A stretch of 64,000 nt of DNA from JBBDQZ01 sp040905705 (GCA_040905705.1 JBBDQZ010000076.1:3348-67347), one strand, 5' to 3'; counted from the first letter of the stretch, positions 36,318-46,542 are shown. The notes: generated from the sequence alone by a model not told the origin. Numbers and translations: made by a program.

Positions 36318-37646
36318 ATGCTATTCAACAGCATTTCGAACCGGATCAAGGGGACTCTGGTTCTCCTGTTGATCTTAACTGCGATCAGTTCGTTTGTATA
36401 CACCCAGTTTTTGATCGAAAAGATCCGTGAAAAAGAAAGATCCAGTGTCGAGTTGTGGGCACGGGCGATGGAGCACAACAGCAAGCCTCATTACCAGGAG
36501 ACCAGAAATGAGCTTGAAGCGGTAATGATGGAGGTTATGGAGAATAATGCAATCGGAGAGGCGAACAAGATACGATGGGCGCGTACTCTTCAAAGAGCGA
36601 ATTCCGATCTTGCCAATTCATCTCTGGAATTTGTTGCTTCGGAATTGATCATCAAGAACCGATTTGAAATACCATCGGTGGTGGTGAATGAGGACCGGGA
36701 AATTCTCCACTCCCGGAATACGGGAAACCGGCCACTTGATGATAACATCATTGCCGAGTACGCTTCATTAAACGATCCGATCCGGATCGAACTTGGCGCA
36801 GGTGACATGATTCAAAACCAATTTGTATATTATGGAGATAGCGGGATCATCCGGACGCTTCAGTTTTTCCCCTATGTCCAGTTCGGTTTATTGGCCCTGT
36901 TTCTGGGAATGGGGTATGTGAGTCTCAGTAGCCTCAAAAGGATAGAACAGTCCAGTTTGTGGGTAGGTATGGCAAAAGAAGCAGCGCATCAACTTGGTAC
37001 CCCTCTGTCGAGTTTGTATGGCTGGATCGCTCTTCTTAGAGATCAGGTCAATGACCAGGAAGCCCTTGCTATCGTACACGAAATTTCCAGTGATCTTCAG
37101 CGTATGCAGACGGTAGCTGAACGCTTCAACAAGATCGGATCACAACCGGAGCTCAAACCGAAAAAACCGGTCCCGATTATTCGTCAGGTGATAAATTATC
37201 TTGAAAAGCGTATGCCACAGCTTGGAACACATGTTTCTTTAAAGCTTGATGCACGGTCGGATCAACGAATCGCTATCAGTCCGGAGCTTTTTGCCTGGGC
37301 TATTGAGAATTTATTGAAAAACGCTCTTGATGCAATTGATCCGGAAAGCAGGGATCCCAGTGTTAATATTGTTACGTATGTTCAAAATAACCAATACGTG
37401 ATAGACGTCACAGATACCGGAAAGGGGATAGAAAAAAAATACCTTGGTGAAGTATTTACGCCAGGTTACAGCACCAAAAGGCGTGGCTGGGGGCTGGGGC
37501 TGAGTCTGACCCGCAGGATTGTGAATGATTACCATAAGGGAAAAATATTTGTATATAAATCCACGCCTGGTCAGGGAACGACCTTCCGGTTGATGTTTCC
37601 GGTACCTGATGAAAAAAAAGCCACAGGTCAATTGCCCATATTTTGA
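36318..37646 (+). CDS. Membrane sensor histidine kinase, orphan
   Basis: A 442-residue kinase. A membrane helix at about 13-32, an extracytoplasmic region of about 150 residues, and a second helix at about 185-203 precede the dimerisation domain with H224 in AAHQLGTPLSSL. The ATP-binding domain follows with NLLKNALDAID (N box), DTGKGIEKKY (G1) and GWGLGLSLTRRIV (G2). No response regulator is encoded beside it; PorX at 24.4 kb is the only receiver protein in the window and could be a partner, which is speculation. It starts 120 bp after clpX and overlaps the convergent LysM gene by 19 bp. Confidence 0.88.
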   Translation: MLFNSISNRIKGTLVLLLILTAISSFVYTQFLIEKIREKERSSVELWARAMEHNSKPHYQETRNELEAVMMEVMENNAIGEANKIRWARTLQRANSDLANSSLEFVASELIIKNRFEIPSVVVNEDREILHSRNTGNRPLDDNIIAEYASLNDPIRIELGAGDMIQNQFVYYGDSGIIRTLQFFPYVQFGLLALFLGMGYVSLSSLKRIEQSSLWVGMAKEAAHQLGTPLSSLYGWIALLRDQVNDQEALAIVHEISSDLQRMQTVAERFNKIGSQPELKPKKPVPIIRQVINYLEKRMPQLGTHVSLKLDARSDQRIAISPELFAWAIENLLKNALDAIDPESRDPSVNIVTYVQNNQYVIDVTDTGKGIEKKYLGEVFTPGYSTKRRGWGLGLSLTRRIVNDYHKGKIFVYKSTPGQGTTFRLMFPVPDEKKATGQLPIF

Positions 37647-38842
37647 TGCACATTTGCAATAAACACGCTGGAGCCGGTGAAATCAAGTGCACGAAAAGCG
37701 GCACCCGAAAGCAATAAGCGGTTTTCCGTAGTTCGGTCGTTGATCAATACAAAAACACCACGTCCATTTTCAGGATTTTCTACATAGATAACAGATCCAA
37801 GGGATAATGAAGGGTGTGCCGCTGTCATAGCGTTAGGGTTATAAAGTTCTCCGCTGGTTGTGGTGCTCCCCCGGGAATCATCGGAATACCTGGAAACACT
37901 GAGCTGCTCAGATCCCTGCTCGGAAATATGGGACCTGTAGGGATTTCTTTGCGCGGAAGTGGCCGGAAGTAAAAGGGTTACTTCATCTCCGGGACGTATA
38001 TTCGAAACGGAAACCCCGGGATTTAAGGACCGAAACTCGGCAATATCCATCTTGTGATACTGAAGAATTTGCTGGATGGTGTCCTGTTCACTGATGACAT
38101 ATCTGACAAATTTACCTTGCGGACTGCTTTCCATGTCCCATTCCGCCGTGACAGAAGGTGGGGGCTGCGGGCTGCGGCGTACGCGAAGCTCCTGGCCAAC
38201 AAGCAGCTGCATATCATCTATCCCATTTATTTCCTGTAGCTCTTCGACGCTCATATTGAATTGCGAGGCAATCCGGTATAACGTATCTCCGGGCCGTACT
38301 TCATATAAAGCCGGACCTCCATCTGTTGTGAAAACGGAATCGTTTTCATCTGTAACTGCGTTAGCCGGGGTTTCCCGATCCGGATCCGGTTGTTCGAGAT
38401 CATCAGGATCAGCCTGGCCCTGTTCGCTCTGAACATATTCCATAGCCGGTATTCGTATCGTCAATTCCTGGCCAATGGAAATAGAATAGTTTTCAAGATC
38501 GTTCCAGGCTTGAATTTCTTCGACCGAAGCACCGTACATACGGGAAATTCGAAAAAGGGTCTGACCGGCTTCAACCGTATGGATGATGACATTAAATTCG
38601 GAATCACTATCAGGATCATTGATGGTTTCTGATGGAGTGCCACTTCCCACTACGAGTCGTTGACCTACATGTATGGTATTATCGTCCAGGTTATTCCATT
38701 CCCGGAGTTGTTGTACAGAGACATCATATTCCCGGGAGACGCTGAACAGGGTTTCACCAGCCCGTACAGTATGCGTGGGGATCTGGGCGACAGCGATTGT
38801 CCCTACCAAAATAAAGCAGACGAATAGAACTATTTTATACAT
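37628..38842 (-). CDS. LysM-repeat protein with RlpA-like C-terminal domain
   Basis: A secreted protein of about 404 residues. After a signal peptide (MYKIVLFVCFILVG) there are three clear LysM repeats (beginning HTVRAGETLF, HTVEAGQTLF, YEVRPGDTLY) and a weaker fourth (YVISEQDTIQ), which bind peptidoglycan. The last 85 residues resemble the double-psi barrel of RlpA (NPNAMTAAHPSLSLGSVIYV, VLINDR), but the RlpA DLS motif with its catalytic aspartate reads LLLS, so lytic activity is doubtful. The ATG at 38840-38842 has AGGAT 8 nt upstream; a start at 38875 would overlap the preceding gene. Confidence 0.88.
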   Translation of the reverse strand: MYKIVLFVCFILVGTIAVAQIPTHTVRAGETLFSVSREYDVSVQQLREWNNLDDNTIHVGQRLVVGSGTPSETINDPDSDSEFNVIIHTVEAGQTLFRISRMYGASVEEIQAWNDLENYSISIGQELTIRIPAMEYVQSEQGQADPDDLEQPDPDRETPANAVTDENDSVFTTDGGPALYEVRPGDTLYRIASQFNMSVEELQEINGIDDMQLLVGQELRVRRSPQPPPSVTAEWDMESSPQGKFVRYVISEQDTIQQILQYHKMDIAEFRSLNPGVSVSNIRPGDEVTLLLPATSAQRNPYRSHISEQGSEQLSVSRYSDDSRGSTTTSGELYNPNAMTAAHPSLSLGSVIYVENPENGRGVFVLINDRTTENRLLLSGAAFRALDFTGSSVFIANVHQNMGN

Positions 38843-38864
38843 TAACAGATCCTGTTTATATAAT

Positions 38865-39185
38865 TTACTCCTCATTCAAATCCTTTAGTGCCTGTTCCAG
38901 CTCCGAGGCAGCGTGTAAGTCATTCTCATTCTGTGCAACAGAAATTCCAGCAATAAACGTAGTGGATGCTTTTTTATGTTCACCCGATTGCTGGTATAGC
39001 TTTCCGAGGTGATAGTAAACGCCTACATACCCCGGATGATGATCACGTATATACTCAAAATGCGATCGAGCTGTATTGACATCATCCAATTTCAGGTGCT
39101 CCAGTGCAAGCGCGAAACGGGAGAAGCTGTCGTTGGAATCCTCGTTAAGAAATTCCTGTAGTTTAGCGATTCGTTGCTGACTCAT
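38865..39185 (-). CDS. Small tetratricopeptide-repeat protein
   Basis: A 106-residue soluble protein made of three helix pairs of TPR type (DSFSRFALALEHLKLDDVN, HFEYIRDHHPGYVGVYYHLG, YQQSGEHKKASTTFIAGIS). There is no signal peptide. Its stop lies 22 bp before the LysM protein start on the same strand, so they are probably co-transcribed. The partner is unknown. Confidence 0.8.
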   Translation of the reverse strand: MSQQRIAKLQEFLNEDSNDSFSRFALALEHLKLDDVNTARSHFEYIRDHHPGYVGVYYHLGKLYQQSGEHKKASTTFIAGISVAQNENDLHAASELEQALKDLNEE

Positions 39186-39283
39186 CTCTTATCGGTTTTT
39201 ATAACGTCGAACACGGCAATTTGAGGATCACATGAAAAGGAGTTTTCAACCAACAAGAAGTTATTTATTATAACGAAATACGA

Positions 39284-40462
39284 TTATGATACGTATCGTT
39301 CCAAAATTTCTTCCATGGAATCACCGCCGAACTTTTCGAGGAAAGCGTTTGCGAGAACAGGAGCTATGACATTTTCCACAACCACCAGTGCACGTGGTAA
39401 AGCGCAGACGTCGGAGCGTTCATAACGGGTATCTTGATTTTTTTTTGTGACAATGTCCACTGTTCCAAGGGGTTTCAACATGGTAGGTATCGGTTTCATC
39501 ACACCACGGATGATCAACGGCATTCCAGTGGTGACGCCTCCTTCCATACCACCGGCCCGGTTGGTTTTCCGGCCATAATGTTCGTTTTCCCAGGTAATTT
39601 CGTCGTGGACTTGATGACCGTGACGTTTTCCCGCTTCAAAACCGATTCCGATCTCAACGCCTTTCATCGCCTGTGTACTCATAACCGCCTGGCACAATAG
39701 TCCTTCCAGTTTACGGTCCCAGTGAACATATGAACCAAGTCCGGCCGGAAGCCCGGTCACAATAATTTCGTAAATACCCCCAAGCGAGCTGCCTGCTTTT
39801 CTTCGTACTTTGATTTCCTCAATCATCTTTTTCGAGAGGGATTTATCAAGGCAACGTACTTCTGAGGTATCTGCTATTTCCGACAAATTTTCGCCGTTAT
39901 TATCTTTAACCAGAGGGTCGGCACATGCTCGTACTTCTTCCCATGAAGTGTATCCGCTTTCCCCTATTTGGATTACATGCCCTCCAATCCGGATACCGAA
40001 TGAGCGGAGAAGCTCTCTTGCCGTTGCGCAACAGGCGACCCTCATAGCCGTTTCTCTGGCGCTTGAACGTTCTATAACAGGCCGAATGTCATCAAATCGA
40101 TATTTCTGGATTCCGACAAGATCCGCATGACCGGGCCTGGGAACGGTGATTTTTTCGATAGTTTCCGATAAGGGAACGGGCGACATTACTTTTGGCCAGT
40201 CTGCCGCATCTTTTTTATATGCTTTGTTCACCATTTTCAGGGCGACAGGGTGGCCCATGGTCTTACCGAATCGCACCCCGGAAATAATCTCGGCAGCATC
40301 CTCTTCAAAAACCATGCGTCCTCCCCGGCCGTAGCCTTGCTGACGGCGGGCGAGTTGTTTGGCAATTACTTCCTTTGAAAGGGGTAGCCCGGCCGGTAGT
40401 CCCTCTATAATGCCGATAAGTTCAGGTCCGTGTGATTCACCGGCTGTTAAATAACGAATCAT
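39284..40462 (-). CDS. aroC: Chorismate synthase
   Basis: A 392-residue enzyme that converts 5-enolpyruvylshikimate-3-phosphate to chorismate using reduced FMN, the last step of the shikimate pathway. Signatures are TAGESHGPELIGIIEGLPAG split across the start, RRQQGYGRGGRM, RPGHADLVGIQKY, RSSARETAMRVA, and the C-terminal NQDTRYERSDVCALPRA. All are intact and length is standard. No other aromatic pathway gene is nearby. Confidence 0.96.
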   Translation of the reverse strand: MIRYLTAGESHGPELIGIIEGLPAGLPLSKEVIAKQLARRQQGYGRGGRMVFEEDAAEIISGVRFGKTMGHPVALKMVNKAYKKDAADWPKVMSPVPLSETIEKITVPRPGHADLVGIQKYRFDDIRPVIERSSARETAMRVACCATARELLRSFGIRIGGHVIQIGESGYTSWEEVRACADPLVKDNNGENLSEIADTSEVRCLDKSLSKKMIEEIKVRRKAGSSLGGIYEIIVTGLPAGLGSYVHWDRKLEGLLCQAVMSTQAMKGVEIGIGFEAGKRHGHQVHDEITWENEHYGRKTNRAGGMEGGVTTGMPLIIRGVMKPIPTMLKPLGTVDIVTKKNQDTRYERSDVCALPRALVVVENVIAPVLANAFLEKFGGDSMEEILERYVS

Positions 40463-40673
40463 CAGAAATAAATTAATGGATGCAGATTGGTGTTATCAGA
40501 AAGGAAATATAGGAAATTCCGGCCAGAAGTATGTGCTCGCCGGATCATGGAAATGGATTAACACGAATAAAAATCGAAGAAAATCCATGTCATTATAGCG
40601 AAAAAGAGCAATAATGGCGATGGATCCCAGTTGAATGTGAAGATTAACGGGTAGTCACAGATGCCCGCAGACA

Positions 40674-41675
40674 TCAGAAATAGGTACTCATATTCAGCTG
40701 CATCAGCCCTCCGGTCTCGCTATAGGAAGTGCGGCTGAAATCAATTCGAATTTCACGAATTACAAAACCGATCCCGAAACTGATTCCGGAGAAATCGATT
40801 CGACGATCGGTTTTTAGCTCCTCGTTCATGAGCCGGTCATAACCCAGCCGCAGGGTTACATTTTCAGAAAGCAGAATTTCTCCCCCCAGCCGCAGATGCC
40901 GAAAAAAATTTTTGGTAAAACCCGGAGCTTCTTCATCGTCAAAGACGGGTATTTCCCAACGATTCAGGGAATGCATGGCGAGATTAAAGCGTAATGGAAG
41001 ATGTTGTAGTTGATGAGTTATTCCGACGGTGATGTTAAAAGGCACAGCTTCCGAAGATTCATCAAACTTCGTCAGCTGAATACCAAGATTCCTGAAGGAA
41101 GCTCCGGCACGGGTAAAGTCATTATTGAAGCTGTAGTAAAAGCCTCCGAATATAGCTGCAGCTGAAGATCGGTATGTGTCATAACGGCTTATAATAATTT
41201 GTGTGCCGATTCCTGCCTGGAGTCCGTTTAAAAGAGGGCGGGAGATGGCCGTTCCCCAGGAAAAATCGTATGCACTAAAGGAGCCTTGCTCATTGCCGTC
41301 ACTGTTCAATCGTGTGAATTCCCCATAATTGACAAAACGAATGCCTGTTGCAAACGTACCTATTCCATTCATATCATAAGAAAAAGCGGCTATACCGAGA
41401 TAAATATCCGAGAGATGATTAAGGTAGGATACAGAAAACTGTTTATGAGTTGATTTGTTTAGATATGCCGGATTGGTAGTAAATAACGAGACACCCCCTT
41501 CATCCAGTGAAACATGATTGCCCCCGAGTGCGGCAGTACGGGCAGATTCCGTAACATTCAAAAAGCCGAAAACGGTTTCGCTTCCGATTTGTGCTATTGA
41601 AACATTGACGAATGAGAATACCAGAAAAACAGGAATAGAAATCTTTTTCACACAACGATATAAAATTTTATTCAT
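40674..41675 (-). CDS. porQ: PorQ-like type IX secretion outer membrane protein
   Basis: An outer-membrane beta-barrel protein of about 333 residues. After a signal peptide (ending near VNVSIAQ) comes the typical start of the PorV/PorQ family, GFLNVTESARTAALGGNHVSL, then alternating barrel strands to the final MSTYF with terminal aromatic residue. In Bacteroidota PorQ is part of the T9SS attachment machinery. The start at 41673-41675 is preferred because the hydrophobic core then begins properly and AGG lies upstream; the ATG at 41696 adds seven residues. It is divergent from the mla operon. Confidence 0.85.
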   Translation of the reverse strand: MNKILYRCVKKISIPVFLVFSFVNVSIAQIGSETVFGFLNVTESARTAALGGNHVSLDEGGVSLFTTNPAYLNKSTHKQFSVSYLNHLSDIYLGIAAFSYDMNGIGTFATGIRFVNYGEFTRLNSDGNEQGSFSAYDFSWGTAISRPLLNGLQAGIGTQIIISRYDTYRSSAAAIFGGFYYSFNNDFTRAGASFRNLGIQLTKFDESSEAVPFNITVGITHQLQHLPLRFNLAMHSLNRWEIPVFDDEEAPGFTKNFFRHLRLGGEILLSENVTLRLGYDRLMNEELKTDRRIDFSGISFGIGFVIREIRIDFSRTSYSETGGLMQLNMSTYF

Positions 41676-41790
41676 TAACTTGAACCTGCAAGACAAGAGG
41701 ATGTAAACAGAATTAGTTTTTGAAAAAGTTTATTGCCAGTGCGATATTCGATCGTACACGGTCTCCAAATAAAAGGTAAAACGGCATTTT

Positions 41791-42528
41791 ATGCAATTAT
41801 TTGTCGATGTTGGACGCTATTGCAGGCTAATATACGAAGCAATACGCTCTTCCACCGAATTTGATATGTATCGCAAGAATTTGGTTATGGAGATGGTAAA
41901 GACCGGCTACGATTCCCTTCCTATTATTATTCTTGCCGGATTTTTTACTGGTGGTGTGATGACTATTCAGACCTCCTATCAGCTGGTATCCGGATTTATC
42001 CCTCCGGAAACCATCGGGTCCATTGTTTCACAATCCCTGCTGATCGAGTTGGGGGCTGTAATCAGTGCACTGGTTTTGGCCGGACGGGTGGGAGCACGTA
42101 TCGCTACCGAGCTGGGAACGATGTCTGTTAGTGAACAGATTGATGCTCTTGAATCCATGGGCTTTAATTCTGTTACATTTCTGGTGATGCCGCGTGTATT
42201 GGCAGGTATATTCATGTTCCCGGTAATCTATATCGCCGCTGTTTTTTCCGGAATTATCGGTGGGTTAGTCGCCGGAATATTGACCGGGTCGGTGCCGGTT
42301 GCCGATTTTATGTCAGGATCACGACAGGTATTTACCCCTGCAGATGTCAGTTTCGGGATCATAAAATCTTTCGTATTCGGTTATATCATTACCTCTATTT
42401 CATGCTTTAAAGGCTATTTTGCAGCCGGAGGAGCCGAAGGGGTGGGACAGGCCACGACCCAGGCCACTGTTTTGAGTTGTATTTATATTCTGCTGGCAGA
42501 TTTTATTCTCGCTTTTGTCCTTTTGTAA
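41791..42528 (+). CDS. MlaE-family ABC transporter permease
   Basis: A 245-residue inner-membrane permease with about five or six helices. The family motifs GGVMTIQTSYQL, LIELGAVISALVLAGRVGARIATELGTM (quoted in parts: AGRVGARIATELG) and EQIDALESMG are present. It is the first of a three-gene operon with an ATPase and an MCE protein, forming an Mla-type phospholipid or lipid transporter between inner and outer membrane. Confidence 0.93.
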   Translation: MQLFVDVGRYCRLIYEAIRSSTEFDMYRKNLVMEMVKTGYDSLPIIILAGFFTGGVMTIQTSYQLVSGFIPPETIGSIVSQSLLIELGAVISALVLAGRVGARIATELGTMSVSEQIDALESMGFNSVTFLVMPRVLAGIFMFPVIYIAAVFSGIIGGLVAGILTGSVPVADFMSGSRQVFTPADVSFGIIKSFVFGYIITSISCFKGYFAAGGAEGVGQATTQATVLSCIYILLADFILAFVLL

Positions 42529-42542
42529 CAGCTTGATCAATT

Positions 42543-43277
42543 ATGATTGAAATTAAAAATCTGACAAAAAGCTTCGGTGATACCCTGGTTTGGCGAAATA
42601 TCAACCTTGCCATAGATGAGGGAGAAACCCTGGCTGTAATTGGTAAATCGGGTTCGGGAAAATCGGTGCTGTTGAAGCATTTTAACGTATTGCTATATCC
42701 GGATGAAGGCCATGTCTATATTGACGGTATCGATGTTTTTGATATGCGATATGCCGCCTTGAGAAAACTTCGACAAAGGTTTGGCGTATTATTTCAGGGC
42801 GCTGCACTGTTTGACTCTATTACCGCATTCGAAAATGTCGCATTCCCGCTCCGTTTTTTTTCCAATATGAAGGAAGAGGAAATCACCGACCGGGTTATGG
42901 AATCTCTGGAATTGGTTAATCTGCAAAATATCGGTGTGAAAACACCTGCGGAACTTTCAGGAGGCATGAGAAAGAGAATCGGGTTGGCACGGGCAATTGT
43001 TCTCAAACCCGATTATCTTCTTTATGATGAACCTACATCCGGGCTGGATCCCCAAACATCGGATGAAATCAATGATCTGATTATCTCTATGGCTGAAACG
43101 CTTGACATAACTTCGGTGGTTGTTACCCACGATATGCATAGTGTGCTTCGTGTTGCTGATAAAGTGGCATTTCTGAATGAACAGGAACTTAGCTGGTATG
43201 GTACGATCAAAGATCTAAAAAAGTGTGAAAACGAAGAACTGAATGCCTTTATCAAGGCCAGCATTTTTTCTATATGA
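42543..43277 (+). CDS. MlaF-family ABC transporter ATP-binding protein
   Basis: A 244-residue ATPase. Walker A is GKSGSGKSVLLKHF, the signature is LSGGMRKRIGLARAI, Walker B is YLLYDEPTSGLDP and the switch histidine is in VVTHDMHS. It powers the MlaE-type permease encoded 14 bp upstream. The LKHFNVLLYPDEG segment after Walker A is typical of MCE-linked ATPases. Confidence 0.94.
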   Translation: MIEIKNLTKSFGDTLVWRNINLAIDEGETLAVIGKSGSGKSVLLKHFNVLLYPDEGHVYIDGIDVFDMRYAALRKLRQRFGVLFQGAALFDSITAFENVAFPLRFFSNMKEEEITDRVMESLELVNLQNIGVKTPAELSGGMRKRIGLARAIVLKPDYLLYDEPTSGLDPQTSDEINDLIISMAETLDITSVVVTHDMHSVLRVADKVAFLNEQELSWYGTIKDLKKCENEELNAFIKASIFSI

Positions 43278-43298
43278 ATATTAAAGCGGAGACCGGTT

Positions 43299-44231
43299 TT
43301 GAAAAAAAAGCAAAATGAATTAAAAATTGGCCTTACAGTAGTTATTGCAATGCTGGTTGCTATTATTGGTTTTCGGTTGATGCAGGATGTACCCCTATTT
43401 CGTCCCGGTTTTCAGCTGTATTCGGTATTTGAACAGGCAGATGGCATAAATATCGGTTCCTCCGTCTATATGTCGGGTGTCAAAATCGGTTCTGTCAATC
43501 AGGTCGACCTTGAAGGTCCGGACAGTGTAGTGGTCGGTTTGAATATTACTCACATATACGGAATTCCAGTTGGATCCCAGGCACGTATTGAACCTTCAGA
43601 TTTAATTGGTGGAAAAAGAGTTTCGATTATTCACTCCGGAAAGGATGAGATGATTCCGAATGAAGGATATATTGAAGGTCATTTCGACCAGGGGATGTTT
43701 GCAGAATTGGGTGAGTTTACTGATGACTTAAAGCCGGAAATCACTCGATCGACCCATAGCCTGGCAGAAGTGCTGGAACAAATCGACTTCGTTCTTAAAG
43801 AGGGAGGAAGAGAGGATATTCTTCAAACCCTGAACGCATTAAACCGTTCGGCCCGGGACGTGAATCTCCTGCTGGACAGACGAAGTTCCGATCTTGAGCA
43901 ATCGATAATCAGTTTACAGAATATTATGGCCAATCTGGATACACTCAGCTCGGGTCGCGATACACAGCTTGACAGTCTTCTGTACAACCTTGAAGTTACC
44001 ACGAGAGAGCTGAGTGTGGTATCCGATGAACTGGGAGGGGTGAGTTCCGAATTACACTTGATGATGAGAACGATCAATTCCGGGGAAGGCACACTCGGAA
44101 AGTTAATCCAGGACCCCTCACTGTATAATAATCTGGACAGTCTGGCTGTAAACCTGAAGAATGTCTCCCGCATAATGCAAGATGATCCCGGTTACTTTCT
44201 GAAATACATGCGTCTGGTTGATTTCTTTTAA
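43299..44231 (+). CDS. MCE/MlaD-family lipid-binding protein
   Basis: A 310-residue inner-membrane-anchored periplasmic protein. One N-terminal helix (about 10-27) precedes an MCE domain (about 35-115; VYMSGVKIGSVNQVDL, ARIEPSDLIGGKRVSI), followed by a long helical tail (about 140-290) that could form a tunnel needle as in longer MCE proteins. The start is TTG at 43299 with GGAG upstream; an ATG at the end of the ATPase gene is out of frame. It completes the operon mlaE-mlaF-mlaD-like. Confidence 0.9.
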   Translation: MKKKQNELKIGLTVVIAMLVAIIGFRLMQDVPLFRPGFQLYSVFEQADGINIGSSVYMSGVKIGSVNQVDLEGPDSVVVGLNITHIYGIPVGSQARIEPSDLIGGKRVSIIHSGKDEMIPNEGYIEGHFDQGMFAELGEFTDDLKPEITRSTHSLAEVLEQIDFVLKEGGREDILQTLNALNRSARDVNLLLDRRSSDLEQSIISLQNIMANLDTLSSGRDTQLDSLLYNLEVTTRELSVVSDELGGVSSELHLMMRTINSGEGTLGKLIQDPSLYNNLDSLAVNLKNVSRIMQDDPGYFLKYMRLVDFF

Positions 44232-44352
44232 GAGGGGTTCTGTTCTCTGCCAGGTTCAATGGTAACATGGGATCTTTCCCAAAACAGGAGGTGGTGGATG
44301 CCGGGCGGTTCCTGCATTTACACGAAACCTTTTTTTCCGGCGTTATGGCTAT

Positions 44353-44360
44353 TAGCTTTG
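44353..44360 (+). promoter_or_regulatory. Candidate Bacteroidota-type -7 box before the PpiD-like gene
   Basis: TAGCTTTG matches TAnnTTTG. A run of T at about 44330-44336 lies 17-20 bp upstream and could serve as the -33 element. It is in a 214-bp gap and 86 bp before the start codon at 44446. Confidence 0.35.
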
Positions 44361-44445
44361 TATTTCACAGCGGTTCCCGTATCTTCCAAAGCTATTATTT
44401 CGAGTAATCAATTACTTTACATTTAGACGTTTCAGAGGTTTTCCT

Positions 44446-46542
44446 ATGGGTTTAATGCAAAAACTGAGAGCCAGTACGAAATACATAATCTGGCTATTGA
44501 TTTTGTCATTTGGTCTGCTTTGGGTACTGGCGGACACCCAGGTTTTTGATGCTATGGTATCCGGGCCTCAAAATATGGGGGAAGTGAATCGCGATCCTGT
44601 TTCATATGCAGAATTTAACCAGCGGATGAATTTGTATATCGAGCAACATCGCGAACAGACCGGTGCTTCCCCGGATATGGAATTACGTGCCCAATATGAA
44701 GATATGGCCTGGGATCAGTTGGTCATTGATAAAATCCTGAAACAGAAAATGCATGATATGGGCATAACGGTTACTGATTCAGAGTTAATAGAGATGGTGA
44801 CGGGTGAGAATCCTGATCCTTATATCCGCCAACAGTTTATGCGTGAAGATGGGACGATCGACCGAGTGGCTCTGCAAAATGCAATTGAGGCTCCGGAGAA
44901 TCGTGAAATCTGGATTATGATAGAACGTCAGTTGCGTGAACAACGGCGCCAGCAAAAGCTCAGCCAATATTTGCAAGCATCCCTTCGAGTCAGTGAATTT
45001 GAAGTTTTGCAGTATTACAAAAAGCAAAACAGCCGGGTAGATTTTCGTTATGTACGCTTTCCCTATGCGGATGTTCCCGGTGACGAAATTGAAGTTTCCG
45101 ACGCGGAAATTCGCACCTATTACCAAAATAACAAAAGTCGGTTTCATCGAAATAAGTCCTGGCGGTTTTCTTATGTAACGTTTCCGATCCAACCGACTGA
45201 AGAAGATACATTGCGAACCCTCAACCGGCTTTCCGAGCTTCGTGACGAATTTCGCCAGGCGGATGATGTTGAGCAATTTCTTTCCGATCACTATTCGGAA
45301 ACCAGCTATTTCGAGAACTACCTGAAAGCTTCCGAAATCCGGCGAGAGCATCTTAATGTATTTGAGCTGGATGTCAATGAGGTCAGTGAGCCTTATTTAT
45401 ATCAAAACTGGGTACATATGATCCGGTTACTCGAAGATCGGCCGGCTGAGCAAACCTATGTGCGTATTCGTCAGATCCGGTTGAATGCCGATGAAACCGG
45501 ACAGGAACTTGCTGAGGAGTTGGTACAGCGTATTGAGGAAGGAGAATCGTTTGAACAACTGGCCGCCGCTTATTCACAGCATAGTGAATCTGTAAATCGT
45601 GGCGGTGAATTGGGATACATCGAGCGAAATGACAAGCCGGCGCCAATATCGGATGCCATATTCAGTGCATCCGCCGGCTCCATCATTGGCCCGCTTGCTG
45701 GAAATGACGGTATTTATATATTTCAGATTGTAGACCGAACAAACAGGGATGTACGTTTTGCCGATCTGAGCCGGAATATCGAAGCAGATCCTTTTGAGAC
45801 TGTTCAGCGACTGTCCAATGATGCAGATGATTTTCAATATTTTGCGGCATCGGACGGTTTTCGTGAAGAGGCTGAGCGTAATGGATATACCATTCAGGAA
45901 GGATTTGTGTCAGAAGGAAATCCCATTATCCCGGGACTTGGACAAAGCCGGGTGATTTTGAATGCGTTGTCCATAATGCGCAGAGGCAGAGTATCGGATG
46001 TGATTGAAACCGAAGATATGTTTATTGTTATCAGGCTGGACGAGGTGATTCCGGAAGGCCCACGTCCACTGGAGGAAGTTCGGTCACAAATTGAATCGCT
46101 CGTACGAGATCAGAAACGGCGTGAGGTTGTACTCCGCCAGGTCAGTGATATGCTGGACAGTGTTGCGTCACTGGATGAACTTGCTGAATCGAGTGGAAAA
46201 ACCGTAGAAATTGCAGAAAGGGTGCGTTTAAATGCTTTCGTTGTACCTGGCGCAGGTCGTGAACCCAAAATCATAGGATCTGCATTCTTCCTTCCCCCGG
46301 GAGAATATTCTCCCCCCATTGCCGGGAATAACGCTGTATTTGTAATGGTTGTAGATGAACGCAGTGAAGCCGACCCGTCTCTTATAACCTCCGATGAACG
46401 CAGACAGATTAGGGAGGAACTACAACAACAACAAAATAACAGATACGGCCTTGTCTGGATGGACCGCCTGAAATCGGAAGCGGACATTCGTGATTTCCGT
46501 ACGCAACAGCGCCTGGCAGCGTCTCAGCAATCAGCTATGTAA
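44446..46542 (+). CDS. PpiD/SurA-like peptidyl-prolyl isomerase
   Basis: A 698-residue protein with a short cytosolic tail, one membrane helix (about 12-30), a SurA_N-like helical region (about 45-190) and a parvulin domain at about 337-435 (IRQIRLNADE, RGGELGYIERND, IFQIVDR). A further helical/beta region of about 250 residues follows and may contain a second, degenerate parvulin module. The layout matches PpiD, an inner-membrane-anchored chaperone helping exported proteins fold as they leave the translocon. It precedes ribD by 21 bp. Confidence 0.9.
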   Translation: MGLMQKLRASTKYIIWLLILSFGLLWVLADTQVFDAMVSGPQNMGEVNRDPVSYAEFNQRMNLYIEQHREQTGASPDMELRAQYEDMAWDQLVIDKILKQKMHDMGITVTDSELIEMVTGENPDPYIRQQFMREDGTIDRVALQNAIEAPENREIWIMIERQLREQRRQQKLSQYLQASLRVSEFEVLQYYKKQNSRVDFRYVRFPYADVPGDEIEVSDAEIRTYYQNNKSRFHRNKSWRFSYVTFPIQPTEEDTLRTLNRLSELRDEFRQADDVEQFLSDHYSETSYFENYLKASEIRREHLNVFELDVNEVSEPYLYQNWVHMIRLLEDRPAEQTYVRIRQIRLNADETGQELAEELVQRIEEGESFEQLAAAYSQHSESVNRGGELGYIERNDKPAPISDAIFSASAGSIIGPLAGNDGIYIFQIVDRTNRDVRFADLSRNIEADPFETVQRLSNDADDFQYFAASDGFREEAERNGYTIQEGFVSEGNPIIPGLGQSRVILNALSIMRRGRVSDVIETEDMFIVIRLDEVIPEGPRPLEEVRSQIESLVRDQKRREVVLRQVSDMLDSVASLDELAESSGKTVEIAERVRLNAFVVPGAGREPKIIGSAFFLPPGEYSPPIAGNNAVFVMVVDERSEADPSLITSDERRQIREELQQQQNNRYGLVWMDRLKSEADIRDFRTQQRLAASQQSAM

